Below are positions 17,586 through 27,154 of a stretch of 64,000 nt of DNA, one piece after another. How positions within the stretch are numbered: the first letter of the stretch is position 1; every line of letters begins with the position of its first letter. The translations under genes were made by a program, and so were the position numbers. This DNA comes from Haloarcula sp. CBA1129. Its GTDB lineage: Archaea > Halobacteriota > Halobacteria > Halobacteriales > Haloarculaceae. Where the stretch lies: positions 1 to 64,000 of the forward strand of contig NZ_RKSM01000001.1 in the NCBI RefSeq assembly GCF_008729015.1. The letters run 5' to 3'. The notes under the pieces were generated by a model. The model saw only the letters and a program-made list of their open reading frames with translations, had not been told where the DNA came from and made no database searches.

Positions 17586-19241
17586 ATGCCTGGTGGTGCA
17601 CCACTCAACCTCCGGTCGTTCCTGTGGCGTGGCGAGAACGTGTTCCCTGACAGCGAGATCGTCTCGCGGACACATCAAGGGATTCACCGGTACACGATAG
17701 CGGAGTACGCCCAGCGCGTACGAAAGCTGGCCTCGGCGCTTGAGCAGGCCGGTATCGAACGCGGCGACAGGGTCGGGACGTTCGCTTGGAACAACCACTG
17801 GCATCAGGAGGCCTACTACGGGGTCGCCTGTATGGGCGCGCAGGTCCACATGATCAACCTCCTCCTGCCCGACGAGCATATCCGGCACATCGTGGCCGAC
17901 GCCGAGGACGAGATTCTCATCGTCGACCCCGTCATGCTGGAGAAACTCGAAACGGCCTACGACGAGGAGGCCTTCGCCTCTGTCGAGCAGTACATCGTGA
18001 TGGGCGACAGCGTCCCCGACACGTCGCTGGAACCGGTCGTCGACTACGAATCGTTCATCGCCGACGGCGACCCCGACTACTCCTTCCCGCAACTGCCCGA
18101 GGACCAGCCGGCGGGGATGTGCTACACCTCGGGAACGACAGGTAAGCCGAAAGGCGTCGAGTACACCCAGAAGATGTACTGGACACAGGTCATGTCGCTG
18201 ATGACCAGTCAGGCCGGCATCAAGACCGACGACGTGGAGCTGACCTACGTCCCGATGTTCCACGTCAGCGGCTGGTGTCGCCCGTTCACGACCATCGCCG
18301 CTGGAGCCAAGACGGTCCTCCCCGGGCCGAACCCGTCAGCCGAGGACCTAGCGAAGCTGATCGAGGAAGAGGACGTGACCGTCTCCGCGGCGGTCCCGAC
18401 CGTCTTCATGGACCTGCTAGAGTACGCCCGTGATACCGACGTGGACTTCTCGTCGGTCCGGTACTTCACCAGCGGTGGCTCCGCGACACCGCGGTCGCTG
18501 ATGGAGGATTACAAGCAGGAGTTCGACGTGGACCTCATCTCCGGCTACGGCATGACCGAAACGTCACCGGTCACGCACGCCTACGAGCCAAAACCCGGGA
18601 TGGCGGACCTTCCCGAAGAGGAACTGTTCGACCTGCGGAGCCACTCCGCGGGCCTGCCGATTGCCGGTCTGGAGTTCAAAGTCGTCAACACCGACGGCGA
18701 GGAAGTGCCTTGGGACGGCGAGTCGCTGGGCGAACTCTGGATGCGTGGGCCGTGGGTCACACAGGAGTACTACAACGCTCCTGATGCGACCGAACAGGCC
18801 GTCACCGACGACGGCTGGTTCAAGACCGGTGACATCGTCCGGGTGAGTCCGGAGGGGTACGTCGACGTGGTCGACCGGATGGACGACCTCGTCAAGAGCG
18901 GCGGCGAGTGGATAGCAAGCGTCGAGGTCGAGAACGCGGTTATGGGCCACGACGAGGTGGTCGAAGCCGCTGTCGTCCCTGTCCCGCACGAACGTTGGGA
19001 CGAACGCCCTGCCGCGTTCGTCGTCACACGCGATGCTGTGGCCGACGAAGCCGCGTTGCGCCAAGAAATCAAAGACCTCGTCGCCGAGTCGTACCCGTCG
19101 TGGTGGGTCCCCGACGCCATCCGTCTTGTCGACGGGATTCCCAAGGGTGCGACCGGGAAGTTCTCCAAGCAGACGCTCCGTGACGAGTACGTCGACGAGT
19201 CCATCATCGAGACTGTCGCCGAGAACGCACCGGCGACCTAA
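17586..19241 (+). CDS. Acyl-CoA synthetase (AMP-forming)
   Basis: 551-residue ANL-superfamily ligase that activates a carboxylic acid with ATP and CoA. It shows the P-loop-like motif TSGTTGKPKG, YGMTE, GWFKTGD, the hinge DRMDDLVKSGGEW and the C-terminal catalytic lysine in GKFSK. The length and the middle region resemble medium/long-chain fatty acyl-CoA synthetases. The start at 17586 is fixed by a TATA box. It is divergent from the isomerase-kinase operon. It would supply the CoA thioester for the neighbouring enzymes, as LvaE does in levulinate catabolism. Confidence 0.92.
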   Translation: MPGGAPLNLRSFLWRGENVFPDSEIVSRTHQGIHRYTIAEYAQRVRKLASALEQAGIERGDRVGTFAWNNHWHQEAYYGVACMGAQVHMINLLLPDEHIRHIVADAEDEILIVDPVMLEKLETAYDEEAFASVEQYIVMGDSVPDTSLEPVVDYESFIADGDPDYSFPQLPEDQPAGMCYTSGTTGKPKGVEYTQKMYWTQVMSLMTSQAGIKTDDVELTYVPMFHVSGWCRPFTTIAAGAKTVLPGPNPSAEDLAKLIEEEDVTVSAAVPTVFMDLLEYARDTDVDFSSVRYFTSGGSATPRSLMEDYKQEFDVDLISGYGMTETSPVTHAYEPKPGMADLPEEELFDLRSHSAGLPIAGLEFKVVNTDGEEVPWDGESLGELWMRGPWVTQEYYNAPDATEQAVTDDGWFKTGDIVRVSPEGYVDVVDRMDDLVKSGGEWIASVEVENAVMGHDEVVEAAVVPVPHERWDERPAAFVVTRDAVADEAALRQEIKDLVAESYPSWWVPDAIRLVDGIPKGATGKFSKQTLRDEYVDESIIETVAENAPAT

Positions 19242-19355
19242 GCTGACCGGAGCGTGGCGGTTTTTCCGGCTGTCAGGCACGGTATCGCGGCAGCGTTCCC
19301 AATACGTGCGACCATCGCTATCGACCCAGCCACGCCAAGTCCAGTCGCGGATAAG

Positions 19356-19364
19356 TATTTATGA
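19356..19364 (+). promoter_or_regulatory. TATA box of the zinc alcohol dehydrogenase gene
   Basis: TATTTATGA centred 26 bases before the ATG at 19386. Confidence 0.55.
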
Positions 19365-19385
19365 TAGCTCTGTGACTGTTGTTGT

Positions 19386-20447
19386 ATGCGAGCCGCTGTC
19401 ATTGAGGAGCACGGCGAACCGCTTACGATTCAGGACGTGCCCTATCCGGAACCCCAGCCGGATCAGGTCGTCATCGAGACAGAAGCCTGCGGGGTCTGCC
19501 GGAGTGACTGGCACGCTTGGCAGGGGGACTGGGAGTGGTTCGGCATCCAGACCGGTCCCGGTCAGATTCTGGGCCACGAGCCGGCCGGTGTCGTCGCCGA
19601 TGTGGGCGCGGACGTCGAACAGTTCTCCGAGGGAGACCGCGTCACGGTCCCGTTCCACCTCGGCGACGGGTCGTGTCAGTACTGCCAGCGCGGGCACGCG
19701 AACATCTGCGAGACATCGATGCCGCTTGGATTCCTCGACGCCGCGCCGGGGGCGTTCGCCGAGGCGTTCCCCGTCCGCGAGGCGGATTTCAACTGCGTCA
19801 CACTACCGGACGCCGTCGACTTCACCGAGATGGCCGGCCTCGGCTGTCGGTTCATGACGGCGTACCACGCGCTGACCGACCGGGCGGACCTCAGGCCGGG
19901 CGACGCCGTCGCGATTCACGGCTGTGGCGGCGTCGGGCTATCGGCGGTCCACATCGCCGATGCGCTCGGGGCCGAACCGATTGCGGTCGACGTGCAGGAG
20001 GGCAAACTCGACCGGGCGCGGGAGCTCGGCGCGGCGACGACAATCAACGCCGCCGAGACGGACAACGTCCCCGGCGAGGTCCATGCTGTCACGGACGGCG
20101 GGGCCGACGTGGCACTCGACGCGCTGGGTATCGCCGAGACGTGTCGCAACGCCGTGCAGTCGCTGGGCAAGCAGGGGACCCACGTCCAAGTCGGCCTCAC
20201 CACCGACGCAGAGGCTGGAGAGATCTCCCTGCCGGTGGACACGATGACGCTTCAGGAGATCGATTTCCACGGCTCCTACGGGATGCCGCCGATCCGCTAC
20301 GACGAACTGTTCCGGCTCATCGACGCCGGGACGCTCGACCCCTCGAAGATCGTCGGGGAGACGCTCGCCCTCGATGCCGTGCCGGACACGCTTGCCTCGA
20401 TGGGCGAGTACGAGACGGTCGGTATCCCCGTCATCGACGAGTTCTGA
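19386..20447 (+). CDS. Zinc-dependent alcohol dehydrogenase
   Basis: 353-residue medium-chain dehydrogenase. C38 in CGVCRSD and H64/E65 in GHE bind the catalytic zinc, and GCGGVGLSAV is the NAD(P)-binding loop. The structural-zinc lobe has three cysteines (CQYCQRGHANIC), the first position being Asp (GDGSC); this substitution is also seen in other haloarchaeal dehydrogenases. It oxidises an alcohol to an aldehyde or ketone. The aldehyde dehydrogenase gene lies just downstream in the opposite direction, so the two could handle successive steps. The start is supported by a TATA box 26 bases upstream. Confidence 0.9.
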   Translation: MRAAVIEEHGEPLTIQDVPYPEPQPDQVVIETEACGVCRSDWHAWQGDWEWFGIQTGPGQILGHEPAGVVADVGADVEQFSEGDRVTVPFHLGDGSCQYCQRGHANICETSMPLGFLDAAPGAFAEAFPVREADFNCVTLPDAVDFTEMAGLGCRFMTAYHALTDRADLRPGDAVAIHGCGGVGLSAVHIADALGAEPIAVDVQEGKLDRARELGAATTINAAETDNVPGEVHAVTDGGADVALDALGIAETCRNAVQSLGKQGTHVQVGLTTDAEAGEISLPVDTMTLQEIDFHGSYGMPPIRYDELFRLIDAGTLDPSKIVGETLALDAVPDTLASMGEYETVGIPVIDEF

Positions 20448-20496
20448 GGCAGTACGGGGCTGGCACCGTCGAGGATTCCTGAGATGTGCGGACAGC

Positions 20497-21966
20497 TCAG
20501 AGCAGCTGGTAGTCGCGTTCCTCGTGCTGGACGGAGATCCACTTGGTCTCGGTCAGTTCGTCCATGATCCACTCGCCGTTGTACCGGCCGATTCCGGAGT
20601 TTTTCATCCCACCGAAGGGAGCGTTGGGTTCGTCCTGAATCGGGTGGTCGTTGACGTGGACCATCCCGGCGTCGATCTGGTCGGCGATGGACCGACCGTG
20701 TTCGATGTCGCCGCTGAACACACTGGCGGCGAGGCCGTACTCGGTGTCGTTGGCGAGTTCGACGGCTTCCTCGTCGGACCCGAACGGAATGACCGGTGCA
20801 ACAGGACCGAAGTGTTCGTTACACGCCGCAGACATATCGTTGGTACACTCCGAGAGGACGGTCGGTTCGAGGAACAGGTCCTCGGCCTCGCCGCCCGTTT
20901 CCAGCGTCGCGCCGGCGTCGACGGTCTGCTCGATGAACGAGGTAAGTTGCTCGACCTGACTCTCGTTGATAATCGGGCCGAACTCCACATCATCGTCAAG
21001 CGGGTTCCCGATGGTCAGCGACTCCGCGTGTTCGACGAGCTTCTCGACGTATTCGTCGTAGACGTCCTCGTGGACGAGATGGCGATTAATCGAGATACAC
21101 ACCTGTCCCTGATGGCCGAACGCGCCGACGGAGCCGGCCTTTGCGGCTGCTTCGATATCGGCGTCCTCGGTGACGACGAACGGTCCGTTCCCGCCGAGTT
21201 CAAGCGCCGGCAGGGCGAGTGCGTTTCCGGCCTGACTGGCCACGGACCTGCCGACTGCCGTCGACCCGGTGAACGACATCACGCGAGCGATTGGGTGGCC
21301 GGCCATCCGGTCACCGATGTCGGAGCCATGGCCCGTCACGACGTTGACGACGCCGTCCGGGAGGCCGGCCTCCTCGGCGATGTCGGCCAGCAGGAGCCCG
21401 CCGGTAATCGGCGTGTCCGTCGCGGGCTTGATGACGACGGTGTTCCCGAGCGCGAGCGCGGGCCCGAGCGCCCGCGTGGTGAGGTGCAGCGGGAAGTTCC
21501 ACGGCGAGATAATCCCGACGACGCCGGCAGGTTCGCGAACGATGTGATGGTCCTTGTCCTCGTGATACATCGAATCGCGGACCTCCTCTTCCGGCGGAAT
21601 CATCTCCAGCGCGCTCTGGAAGTCCGCCATCGCGAAGTTGGCCTCGGCAGTTGCCTTGGCCTGAACACTGCCGGACTCCGTCGCAAGCAGTTCGACGATT
21701 TCGTCGAGTCGGTCCTGCATTACCGCAATCATCGACTGGACGTACTCGTTGCGCTCCTCGCGCGACAGCGCCGCCCAGTCGGACTGGGCCGCTTCGGCGG
21801 CCTGATAGGCATCGTCGACATCCCCCTCCGTCCCGGCGGGGACCGCCGCGATCTCCTCCCCTGTCGCAGGGTTCGTCACGGGAATCGTATCAGGCGTTCC
21901 GGCGTCGCGCCATGCACCGTCGATGTACAGCCGGCTCCACGCCGTCTGGCTATCTGGTTGCGACAT
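20497..21966 (-). CDS. Aldehyde dehydrogenase
   Basis: 489-residue NAD(P)-dependent ALDH oxidising an aldehyde to the acid. It has the cofactor motif FTGSTAVG, the general base Glu in LELGGN, and the nucleophilic Cys in GHQGQVC. PWNFPLH is the usual family sequence. The closest-looking subgroup is benzaldehyde/vanillin- or succinate-semialdehyde-type, but the substrate is uncertain. A minus-strand TATA box (GGATAAAAGT, 21991-22000) lies 29 bases before the ATG. It is convergent with the alcohol dehydrogenase and divergent from the acyl-CoA dehydrogenase at 22049. Confidence 0.92.
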   Translation of the reverse strand: MSQPDSQTAWSRLYIDGAWRDAGTPDTIPVTNPATGEEIAAVPAGTEGDVDDAYQAAEAAQSDWAALSREERNEYVQSMIAVMQDRLDEIVELLATESGSVQAKATAEANFAMADFQSALEMIPPEEEVRDSMYHEDKDHHIVREPAGVVGIISPWNFPLHLTTRALGPALALGNTVVIKPATDTPITGGLLLADIAEEAGLPDGVVNVVTGHGSDIGDRMAGHPIARVMSFTGSTAVGRSVASQAGNALALPALELGGNGPFVVTEDADIEAAAKAGSVGAFGHQGQVCISINRHLVHEDVYDEYVEKLVEHAESLTIGNPLDDDVEFGPIINESQVEQLTSFIEQTVDAGATLETGGEAEDLFLEPTVLSECTNDMSAACNEHFGPVAPVIPFGSDEEAVELANDTEYGLAASVFSGDIEHGRSIADQIDAGMVHVNDHPIQDEPNAPFGGMKNSGIGRYNGEWIMDELTETKWISVQHEERDYQLL

Positions 21967-22048
21967 TCTATGCTAGCGACAGCGCCACGGACTTTTATCC
22001 CTTTGGCACCGGGCAAACGCTTAATTGAACCCCGGCCACAGATCCTAT

Positions 22049-23212
22049 ATGATCGATTACCTCGGTCTCGAAAGCGACCTCGGCGAGGAAGAGCGGATGG
22101 TCCGGGACACAGCCCGGGACTTCGTCGAGAACGAAGTCAAGCCGGATGTCGGACAGCACTGGATCGACGGGACGTTCCCGACAGACCTCATCACAGAGAT
22201 GGGCGAACTCGGGTTCTACGCGCCGAACCTCGATGGGTACGGACTGCCGGGACTCAGCGAGAAAGCCTACGGCCTTTTGTTGCAGGAACTGGAGGCCGGC
22301 GACAGCGGCCTGCGCTCGATGGCCAGCGTACAGGGCGCGCTCGTCATGTACCCGATTCACGCCTACGGTAGCGATGCCCAGAAAGAGGAGTGGCTGCCGG
22401 CACTGGGCAGCGGCGAGCGAGTTGGCTGTTTCGGCCTGACCGAGCCCGAACACGGGTCGAACCCGTCGGCGATGGAGACGACGGCCGAGCGCGACGCCGA
22501 CGGCTACGTCCTGAACGGCTCGAAGACGTGGATCACGAACGCGCCCATCAGCGACCTCGCAGTGGTCTGGGCGAAAGTCACCTCCGCCGACGGCGACCCG
22601 GTTCGGGGCTTCTTGGTCGAGACTGACCGCGACGGCGTGACGACGAACAAGATCGACGAGAAGCTCTCGCTGCGCGCGTCGATTACGGGCGAGATCAGCC
22701 TCCAGAACGCCCGCGTTCCGGAGGAGAACGTCCTGCCGGGCGTCGAGGGAATGAAGGGGCCGCTGTCCTGTCTCACGCAGGCCCGCTACGGCATCGCTTG
22801 GGGGACGGTCGGGGCCGCCATGGACTGTTTCGAGACCGCCCACGAATACGCCACTGACCGCGAGCAGTTCGGGAAGCCCATCGCCGGCTACCAGCTCCAG
22901 CAGGAGAAACTCGCAGAGATGGCGACCCAGATATCGCTGGGCCAGTTGCTCGCCCACCGGCTCGCTGACCTGAAGGAACGCGGAGACCTCCGCCCGGAAC
23001 AGGTGTCGATGGCCAAGCGCAACAACGCTCGGATGGCCCGCGAGCAGTCACGGGTGGCCCGCGAGATGCTCGGCGGCAACGGCATTACGGCCGACTACTC
23101 CCCGATGCGGCACCTGACGAACCTCGAAACCGTCTATACCTACGAGGGGACGCACGACATCCACTCGCTCATCATCGGGCACGACCTGACCGGTATCCCG
23201 GCCTTCGAGTAG
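22049..23212 (+). CDS. Acyl-CoA dehydrogenase, glutaryl-CoA dehydrogenase-like
   Basis: 387-residue acyl-CoA dehydrogenase. FGLTEPEHGSNP, TWITNAPISD, ARYGIAWG and the terminal YEGTHDIHSLIIG follow glutaryl-CoA dehydrogenase, which dehydrogenates and decarboxylates glutaryl-CoA to crotonyl-CoA. The catalytic Glu is in YEGTHD. The start at 22049 has a TTAATT box 26 bases upstream. The gene downstream is a convergent IclR-type regulator. Substrate assignment rests on motif resemblance only. Confidence 0.88.
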   Translation: MIDYLGLESDLGEEERMVRDTARDFVENEVKPDVGQHWIDGTFPTDLITEMGELGFYAPNLDGYGLPGLSEKAYGLLLQELEAGDSGLRSMASVQGALVMYPIHAYGSDAQKEEWLPALGSGERVGCFGLTEPEHGSNPSAMETTAERDADGYVLNGSKTWITNAPISDLAVVWAKVTSADGDPVRGFLVETDRDGVTTNKIDEKLSLRASITGEISLQNARVPEENVLPGVEGMKGPLSCLTQARYGIAWGTVGAAMDCFETAHEYATDREQFGKPIAGYQLQQEKLAEMATQISLGQLLAHRLADLKERGDLRPEQVSMAKRNNARMAREQSRVAREMLGGNGITADYSPMRHLTNLETVYTYEGTHDIHSLIIGHDLTGIPAFE

Positions 23213-23267
23213 GACGGCCGTTCGACGCGATATACGGAACGACTTCGCCGACGTGCAACCGCTCTTC

Positions 23268-24038
23268 TCAATCGTACGTGAGGTCGATCTTCAGCTCGCT
23301 GGCCTTCTGTTCCAGCAGATTGGGGTACGTCGATTCGATGTCGTCCCGGCTCACCCGGCCGCTCGGTCCGAAGACGCTCAACGCGCCGATGAGGTCGTCC
23401 TCGTGGTTGTACACCGGCACGCCCGCCGCGCGCAGGCCGTCCATGTGTTCGGATATGTTGGTCGCATAGCCCTGCTCACGGACCTGTTCGAGTTCCTCGA
23501 ACAGCGCGTCCCGGTCGGTAATCGTGTTCTCCGTCAGCCTGTCAAGTGCAGTGGTTTCGGTGAACTCTTCGACGCGTTCGTCAGACCACTCCGCGATGAT
23601 GGCTTTCCCCGCGGCGAGCGCGTGCAGCGGCCGGCGTTTGCCGATCATCGTGTCGCTCTGCAGCGGATTCCGGCCGCCGGCTCGGTGGAGATACACGCCC
23701 TCGAACCCCTCCTCGACCAGAAACAGCGCCCGTTCGTCAGTCTCTATCGCTAATTCGATGACTTTCTGCTTGGCGACGATATAGCCCGGTCGTCGTATCC
23801 GCGGCGGTTCGCTGAGCTGCAGAAACCGCAGCGAGAGTCGGTACTCGCCGTTCTCCTCGACGAGATAGTCCATGTCGTGTAACGTTTTGAGATGTCGATA
23901 CACTGTGCTCTTGGCCAGACCTGTCTCCGCTCGAATGTCCGCGATTGTCGCGCCCCCCGCGTCCCGAACCAGCGCCAGAATCTCGAACGATGTCCGAGTT
24001 GTCGATACACCGGACGTTTCGTTCTTGTTTTCGAGCAT
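23268..24038 (-). CDS. IclR-family transcriptional regulator
   Basis: 256 residues: an N-terminal winged HTH (TIADIRAETGLAKSTVYRHLKTL, about 25-50 in part) and a C-terminal ligand-binding domain (HALAAGKAIIAEW, TDRDALFEELEQVREQGYA). The IclR family senses small acids. I take MLENKNE at 24038 as the start; an in-frame ATG at 24077 would add 13 residues. It is divergent from the serine hydrolase gene at 24184, so the 145-base gap is the likely operator region, and it may also control the nearby CoA-metabolism genes. Confidence 0.88.
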   Translation of the reverse strand: MLENKNETSGVSTTRTSFEILALVRDAGGATIADIRAETGLAKSTVYRHLKTLHDMDYLVEENGEYRLSLRFLQLSEPPRIRRPGYIVAKQKVIELAIETDERALFLVEEGFEGVYLHRAGGRNPLQSDTMIGKRRPLHALAAGKAIIAEWSDERVEEFTETTALDRLTENTITDRDALFEELEQVREQGYATNISEHMDGLRAAGVPVYNHEDDLIGALSVFGPSGRVSRDDIESTYPNLLEQKASELKIDLTYD

Positions 24039-24183
24039 ACGGAGTTGTGACCGCTTAGTGACATCAACGTTTCGCATAATCGACCATGATAGTCTGGCAG
24101 CTCGAATGCGGTCAGTCGCCCTCCCTTGCTTGATCTCACAGCCGGACCTAACCTCTATTATGCAGCCGGGCTCAAGACGAATT

Positions 24184-25314
24184 ATGCCACGGCTCAGCGC
24201 AGACGACATCGAACAGCTCCGGGCCCAGTTCGACCGACAGCTCGACGTCGGACTGCACCACGGCGCACAGCTCGCGGTGTACGTCGACGGCGATCTCGTC
24301 GTCGATTTCGCCGGCGGCTCCACGGGTCCCGACGGCGACGACACGACGCCCGAGACGCGCCACGTGCTGTTTTCCTGTACGAAGCCGTTCGCCGGCGTCG
24401 GCCTACACCAGCTCGTCGAACAGGGCGAACTCGACTACGACGACCGAGTGGTCGAGCACTGGCCGGAATTCGCCGACGACGGAACGCAGAAAGCATCGAT
24501 CACAGTCCGGCCGGTGCTCAGCCACACTGCCGGTATCCCCTTCGGTGAGTTCGACGAACAGTACGAAAGCTGGGGCGACTGGGACGCCGTCGTCGCGGCG
24601 ATGGAAGACATCGACCCCGTGTTCGAGCCCGGAACGACACCGGCGTATCACGCCATCAACTACGGCTGGCTGGTCGGTGAACTCATCCGACGGTGTAGCG
24701 GCCAGCCGGTCGAGGAGTACGTCGCGGAGAACGTGTTCGAGCCGCTGGGGATGGACGATACCGGTATCGGTCTGCGGGACGACGAGCCCGACGACGTGGC
24801 GACGCTGGCCGGCTACGAAGCGTTCGAGCGGTGTCACGATATCGACGAGGGGCTCGATGATCCTGCTGGGTCCGCTGCGGCGTTCAACCGGGAAGCGATG
24901 CGCCGGACGGTGATTCCCGCGGCCAACGGCATCGGCACCGCCCGGGACATGGCCCGGTTCTACGCCTGTCTCGCAAACGGCGGATCACTGGACGGAACGC
25001 AGCTGCTGACCGAAGCGACCGTCGACGAAGCGACGACGACCCACGCCGAAACCGAGTCCGACGGCACGCTGTCGCGCCCGGCCCGCTACGGGCTTGGGGT
25101 CTGGACCGGCGGGCTGGCCGCCGACATGTTCGGGGCCGCGAGCCGCGAGCGCATGTTCGGCCACGCCGGTCTCGGGAGTTCGTTCGGCTGGGCCGACCCC
25201 GACCTGAACGTCGGGTTCGCGCTCGTCACGAACGGGATCCGCGACGAGTCGTTCGAACACGCCGCTCGCGTCGGCCAGCTTTCCGACGCTGTTCGGCTGC
25301 TGTTACAGGACTGA
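24184..25314 (+). CDS. Beta-lactamase-fold serine hydrolase
   Basis: 376-residue serine hydrolase of the class C beta-lactamase/EstB-like family. The nucleophile is S64 in the SxxK motif SCTK (S64-K67), the Tyr motif is in PAYHAINYG, and HAGLGSSFG is the third motif. No signal peptide, so it is intracellular and most likely an esterase or lactonase, not an antibiotic-resistance enzyme. A TATA-like CTATTATGC lies 28 bases before the ATG. It is transcribed divergently from the IclR regulator. Opening a lactone or ester would suit a hydroxy-acid catabolic setting, but this is inference. Confidence 0.87.
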   Translation: MPRLSADDIEQLRAQFDRQLDVGLHHGAQLAVYVDGDLVVDFAGGSTGPDGDDTTPETRHVLFSCTKPFAGVGLHQLVEQGELDYDDRVVEHWPEFADDGTQKASITVRPVLSHTAGIPFGEFDEQYESWGDWDAVVAAMEDIDPVFEPGTTPAYHAINYGWLVGELIRRCSGQPVEEYVAENVFEPLGMDDTGIGLRDDEPDDVATLAGYEAFERCHDIDEGLDDPAGSAAAFNREAMRRTVIPAANGIGTARDMARFYACLANGGSLDGTQLLTEATVDEATTTHAETESDGTLSRPARYGLGVWTGGLAADMFGAASRERMFGHAGLGSSFGWADPDLNVGFALVTNGIRDESFEHAARVGQLSDAVRLLLQD

Positions 25315-25436
25315 CCGCGCCGGTTTGGGGCTGCCGTCGTAAGCATTTCCGACTGTCAGAGCCGACGTTCGTGTCCCCGGCCACGATAGGGCTGGGCGGC
25401 CCCGGTTTTTGTATGACTCGCGCCTCATCCTCCGAT

Positions 25437-26735
25437 ATGAACTTCCCCGACCGAGGCGACGTGGACCATCTCATTGACCCACAGCCGCTGCCGGCGTTCG
25501 CTCGCGTCCAGTACGAGCCGGAGACGGCCGCCGTCGACGACCCGTCGGCCGCGGCGCGGGCTGAACTCGACCGGCTCGACTTCGATGGGGTGGAACCCGG
25601 TGCGACTGTCGCCGTCGCCGTCGGCAGCCGCGGCATCCACTGCATCGACGACATCGTGGCAGCCGTCGTTGAAGCTGTTCGCGACCGGGGCTTCGAGCCA
25701 GTCGTCGTCCCGGCGATGGGGAGCCACGGTGGTGCGACACCGGCGGGCCAGCGCGAAGTCTTGGAGAGCCTCGGGATCACGGAAGCACGTCTCGATACCC
25801 ACATCGACGCACGGATGGACACTGCACAGGTCGACACGGTAACCGTCGGTGACACCGAGCTCCCGGTCCACGTCTCGGCGGCAGCACAGGCGGCAGATGC
25901 CGTGGTCGTAGTGAATCGGGTGAAGCCTCATACCAACTACAGCGGTCGCATCGAGAGCGGTCTGACGAAGATGACTGTCGTCGGGCTGGGCAAGCAACAC
26001 GGCGCGAAGGCGTTCCACTCGACAGCGATCAAGGAGGGCTACGTCGAGACACTCGAGGCCGCGCTCCCGGTCGTCGAGTCGGCGCTGCCGCTGGTCGGCG
26101 GCGTGGCGCTGGTCGAAAACTTCCACGAGGAGACGGCCCACGTCGAAGCGATTCCGGCGGGCTCGTTCACCGACCGCGAGCCCGCACTGCTGGAGCGGGC
26201 CTACGGCGAGATGGCGACGCTTCCGGTCGACGATATCGACCTGCTTGTCGTTGACGAACTCGGCAAGGACGTCTCCGGCGCGGGGATGGACACGAACGTC
26301 ATCGGCCGCTACCGCGTCCTCAACGCACCGGACCCCGACGAGCCCGCGATCAAGCTGCTGTACGCCCGCGGGCTTACCGAGGCGACGAAGGGCAACGGCA
26401 CCGGCATCGGGCTGGCCGACATCACCCGCCGGGCCGCCGTTGACCAGCTGGACCTCCAGAAGACGTACGCGAACGCGCTCACAAGCGGGTCGACGGCGAA
26501 GGCGAAGCTCCCGCTTGTCGCACCGGACGACGAGTTTGCCATCCGGACAGCGCTGTCCGCACTCGGTGGCTACGACCCCGACACCGTCCGAATCGTCTGG
26601 ATACAGAACACGCAGGATCTGTCCGAACTGCACGTCTCCGAGCCGCTCGTCGCGGACCTGCCGGCCGCCGCCGAAGTCACCGGCCGCGAATCGCTTTCGT
26701 TCACCGACGGCACAGCGTCGTTCACCCGGGACTGA
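25437..26735 (+). CDS. LarA-like (DUF2088/DUF362) domain protein
   Basis: 432-residue protein of the DUF2088/lactate-racemase-like superfamily. Motifs AMGSHGGATPAGQ and NRVKPHTNYSG...GLGKQHGAKAFH resemble the nucleotide/metal-centre regions of the nickel-pincer enzyme LarA. No larB, larC or larE (cofactor makers) lies in the window, so lactate racemase activity is not assured. The ATG at 25437 is 26 bases after a TTTTTGTAT box and I prefer it to 25371. The next gene is an FAD/Fe-S dehydrogenase of the D-lactate type, on the opposite strand. Confidence 0.7.
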   Translation: MNFPDRGDVDHLIDPQPLPAFARVQYEPETAAVDDPSAAARAELDRLDFDGVEPGATVAVAVGSRGIHCIDDIVAAVVEAVRDRGFEPVVVPAMGSHGGATPAGQREVLESLGITEARLDTHIDARMDTAQVDTVTVGDTELPVHVSAAAQAADAVVVVNRVKPHTNYSGRIESGLTKMTVVGLGKQHGAKAFHSTAIKEGYVETLEAALPVVESALPLVGGVALVENFHEETAHVEAIPAGSFTDREPALLERAYGEMATLPVDDIDLLVVDELGKDVSGAGMDTNVIGRYRVLNAPDPDEPAIKLLYARGLTEATKGNGTGIGLADITRRAAVDQLDLQKTYANALTSGSTAKAKLPLVAPDDEFAIRTALSALGGYDPDTVRIVWIQNTQDLSELHVSEPLVADLPAAAEVTGRESLSFTDGTASFTRD

Positions 26736-27154
26736 GGTTCGAGCGACGACACTCGTTTGCCCAAACAATTTCTAACAACTGTACATTCGTTTCTCTGCCC
26801 AGAACATGTTAGATGGATATATGCTTTCACATGTGTTTCGGTCCATATCAGCAGGGCCCTGAACGTAGGCGGAAGCGGAGATAGAAAACCCAATTAGGAA
26901 CAGCCGAATTTTTCGAGAGTATACGGAGCCCTGTATCAGTGGCTCCAGAACTAGATAACGATATATAATTCCAGTCCTCCAGATATCTCTCCCAAATAGG
27001 AGGATATATGTATACAAATACAAATATCTGTCAAAAGTTATCCAATTATACTGATAAATCTCCGAGTCATGGTTACAAACAGGCCATTCGGGGACTGTTG
27101 TACACAGTTCTCCCGGACTCTCTCGCGAACCTGCTAGACCGATCGCTGTGTCTG
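26736..27154. other. AT-rich convergent intergenic region
   Basis: 419 bases between two convergent genes. The middle (about 26880-27070) is very AT-rich, with several TATA-like tracts but no supported reading frame. No T-tract terminator stands out and no RNA gene is recognised. Confidence 0.5.

Noticed and set aside
24039..24344. Long N-terminal extension of the IclR gene on the minus strand to 24344
   Set aside because: It reads through the divergent hydrolase start with an uncharacteristic Ser/Arg-rich sequence; the IclR domain begins shortly after 24038.
24184..25314. Antibiotic resistance function for the beta-lactamase-fold protein
   Set aside because: No signal peptide, and archaea lack peptidoglycan; the EstB-type esterase role is more likely.
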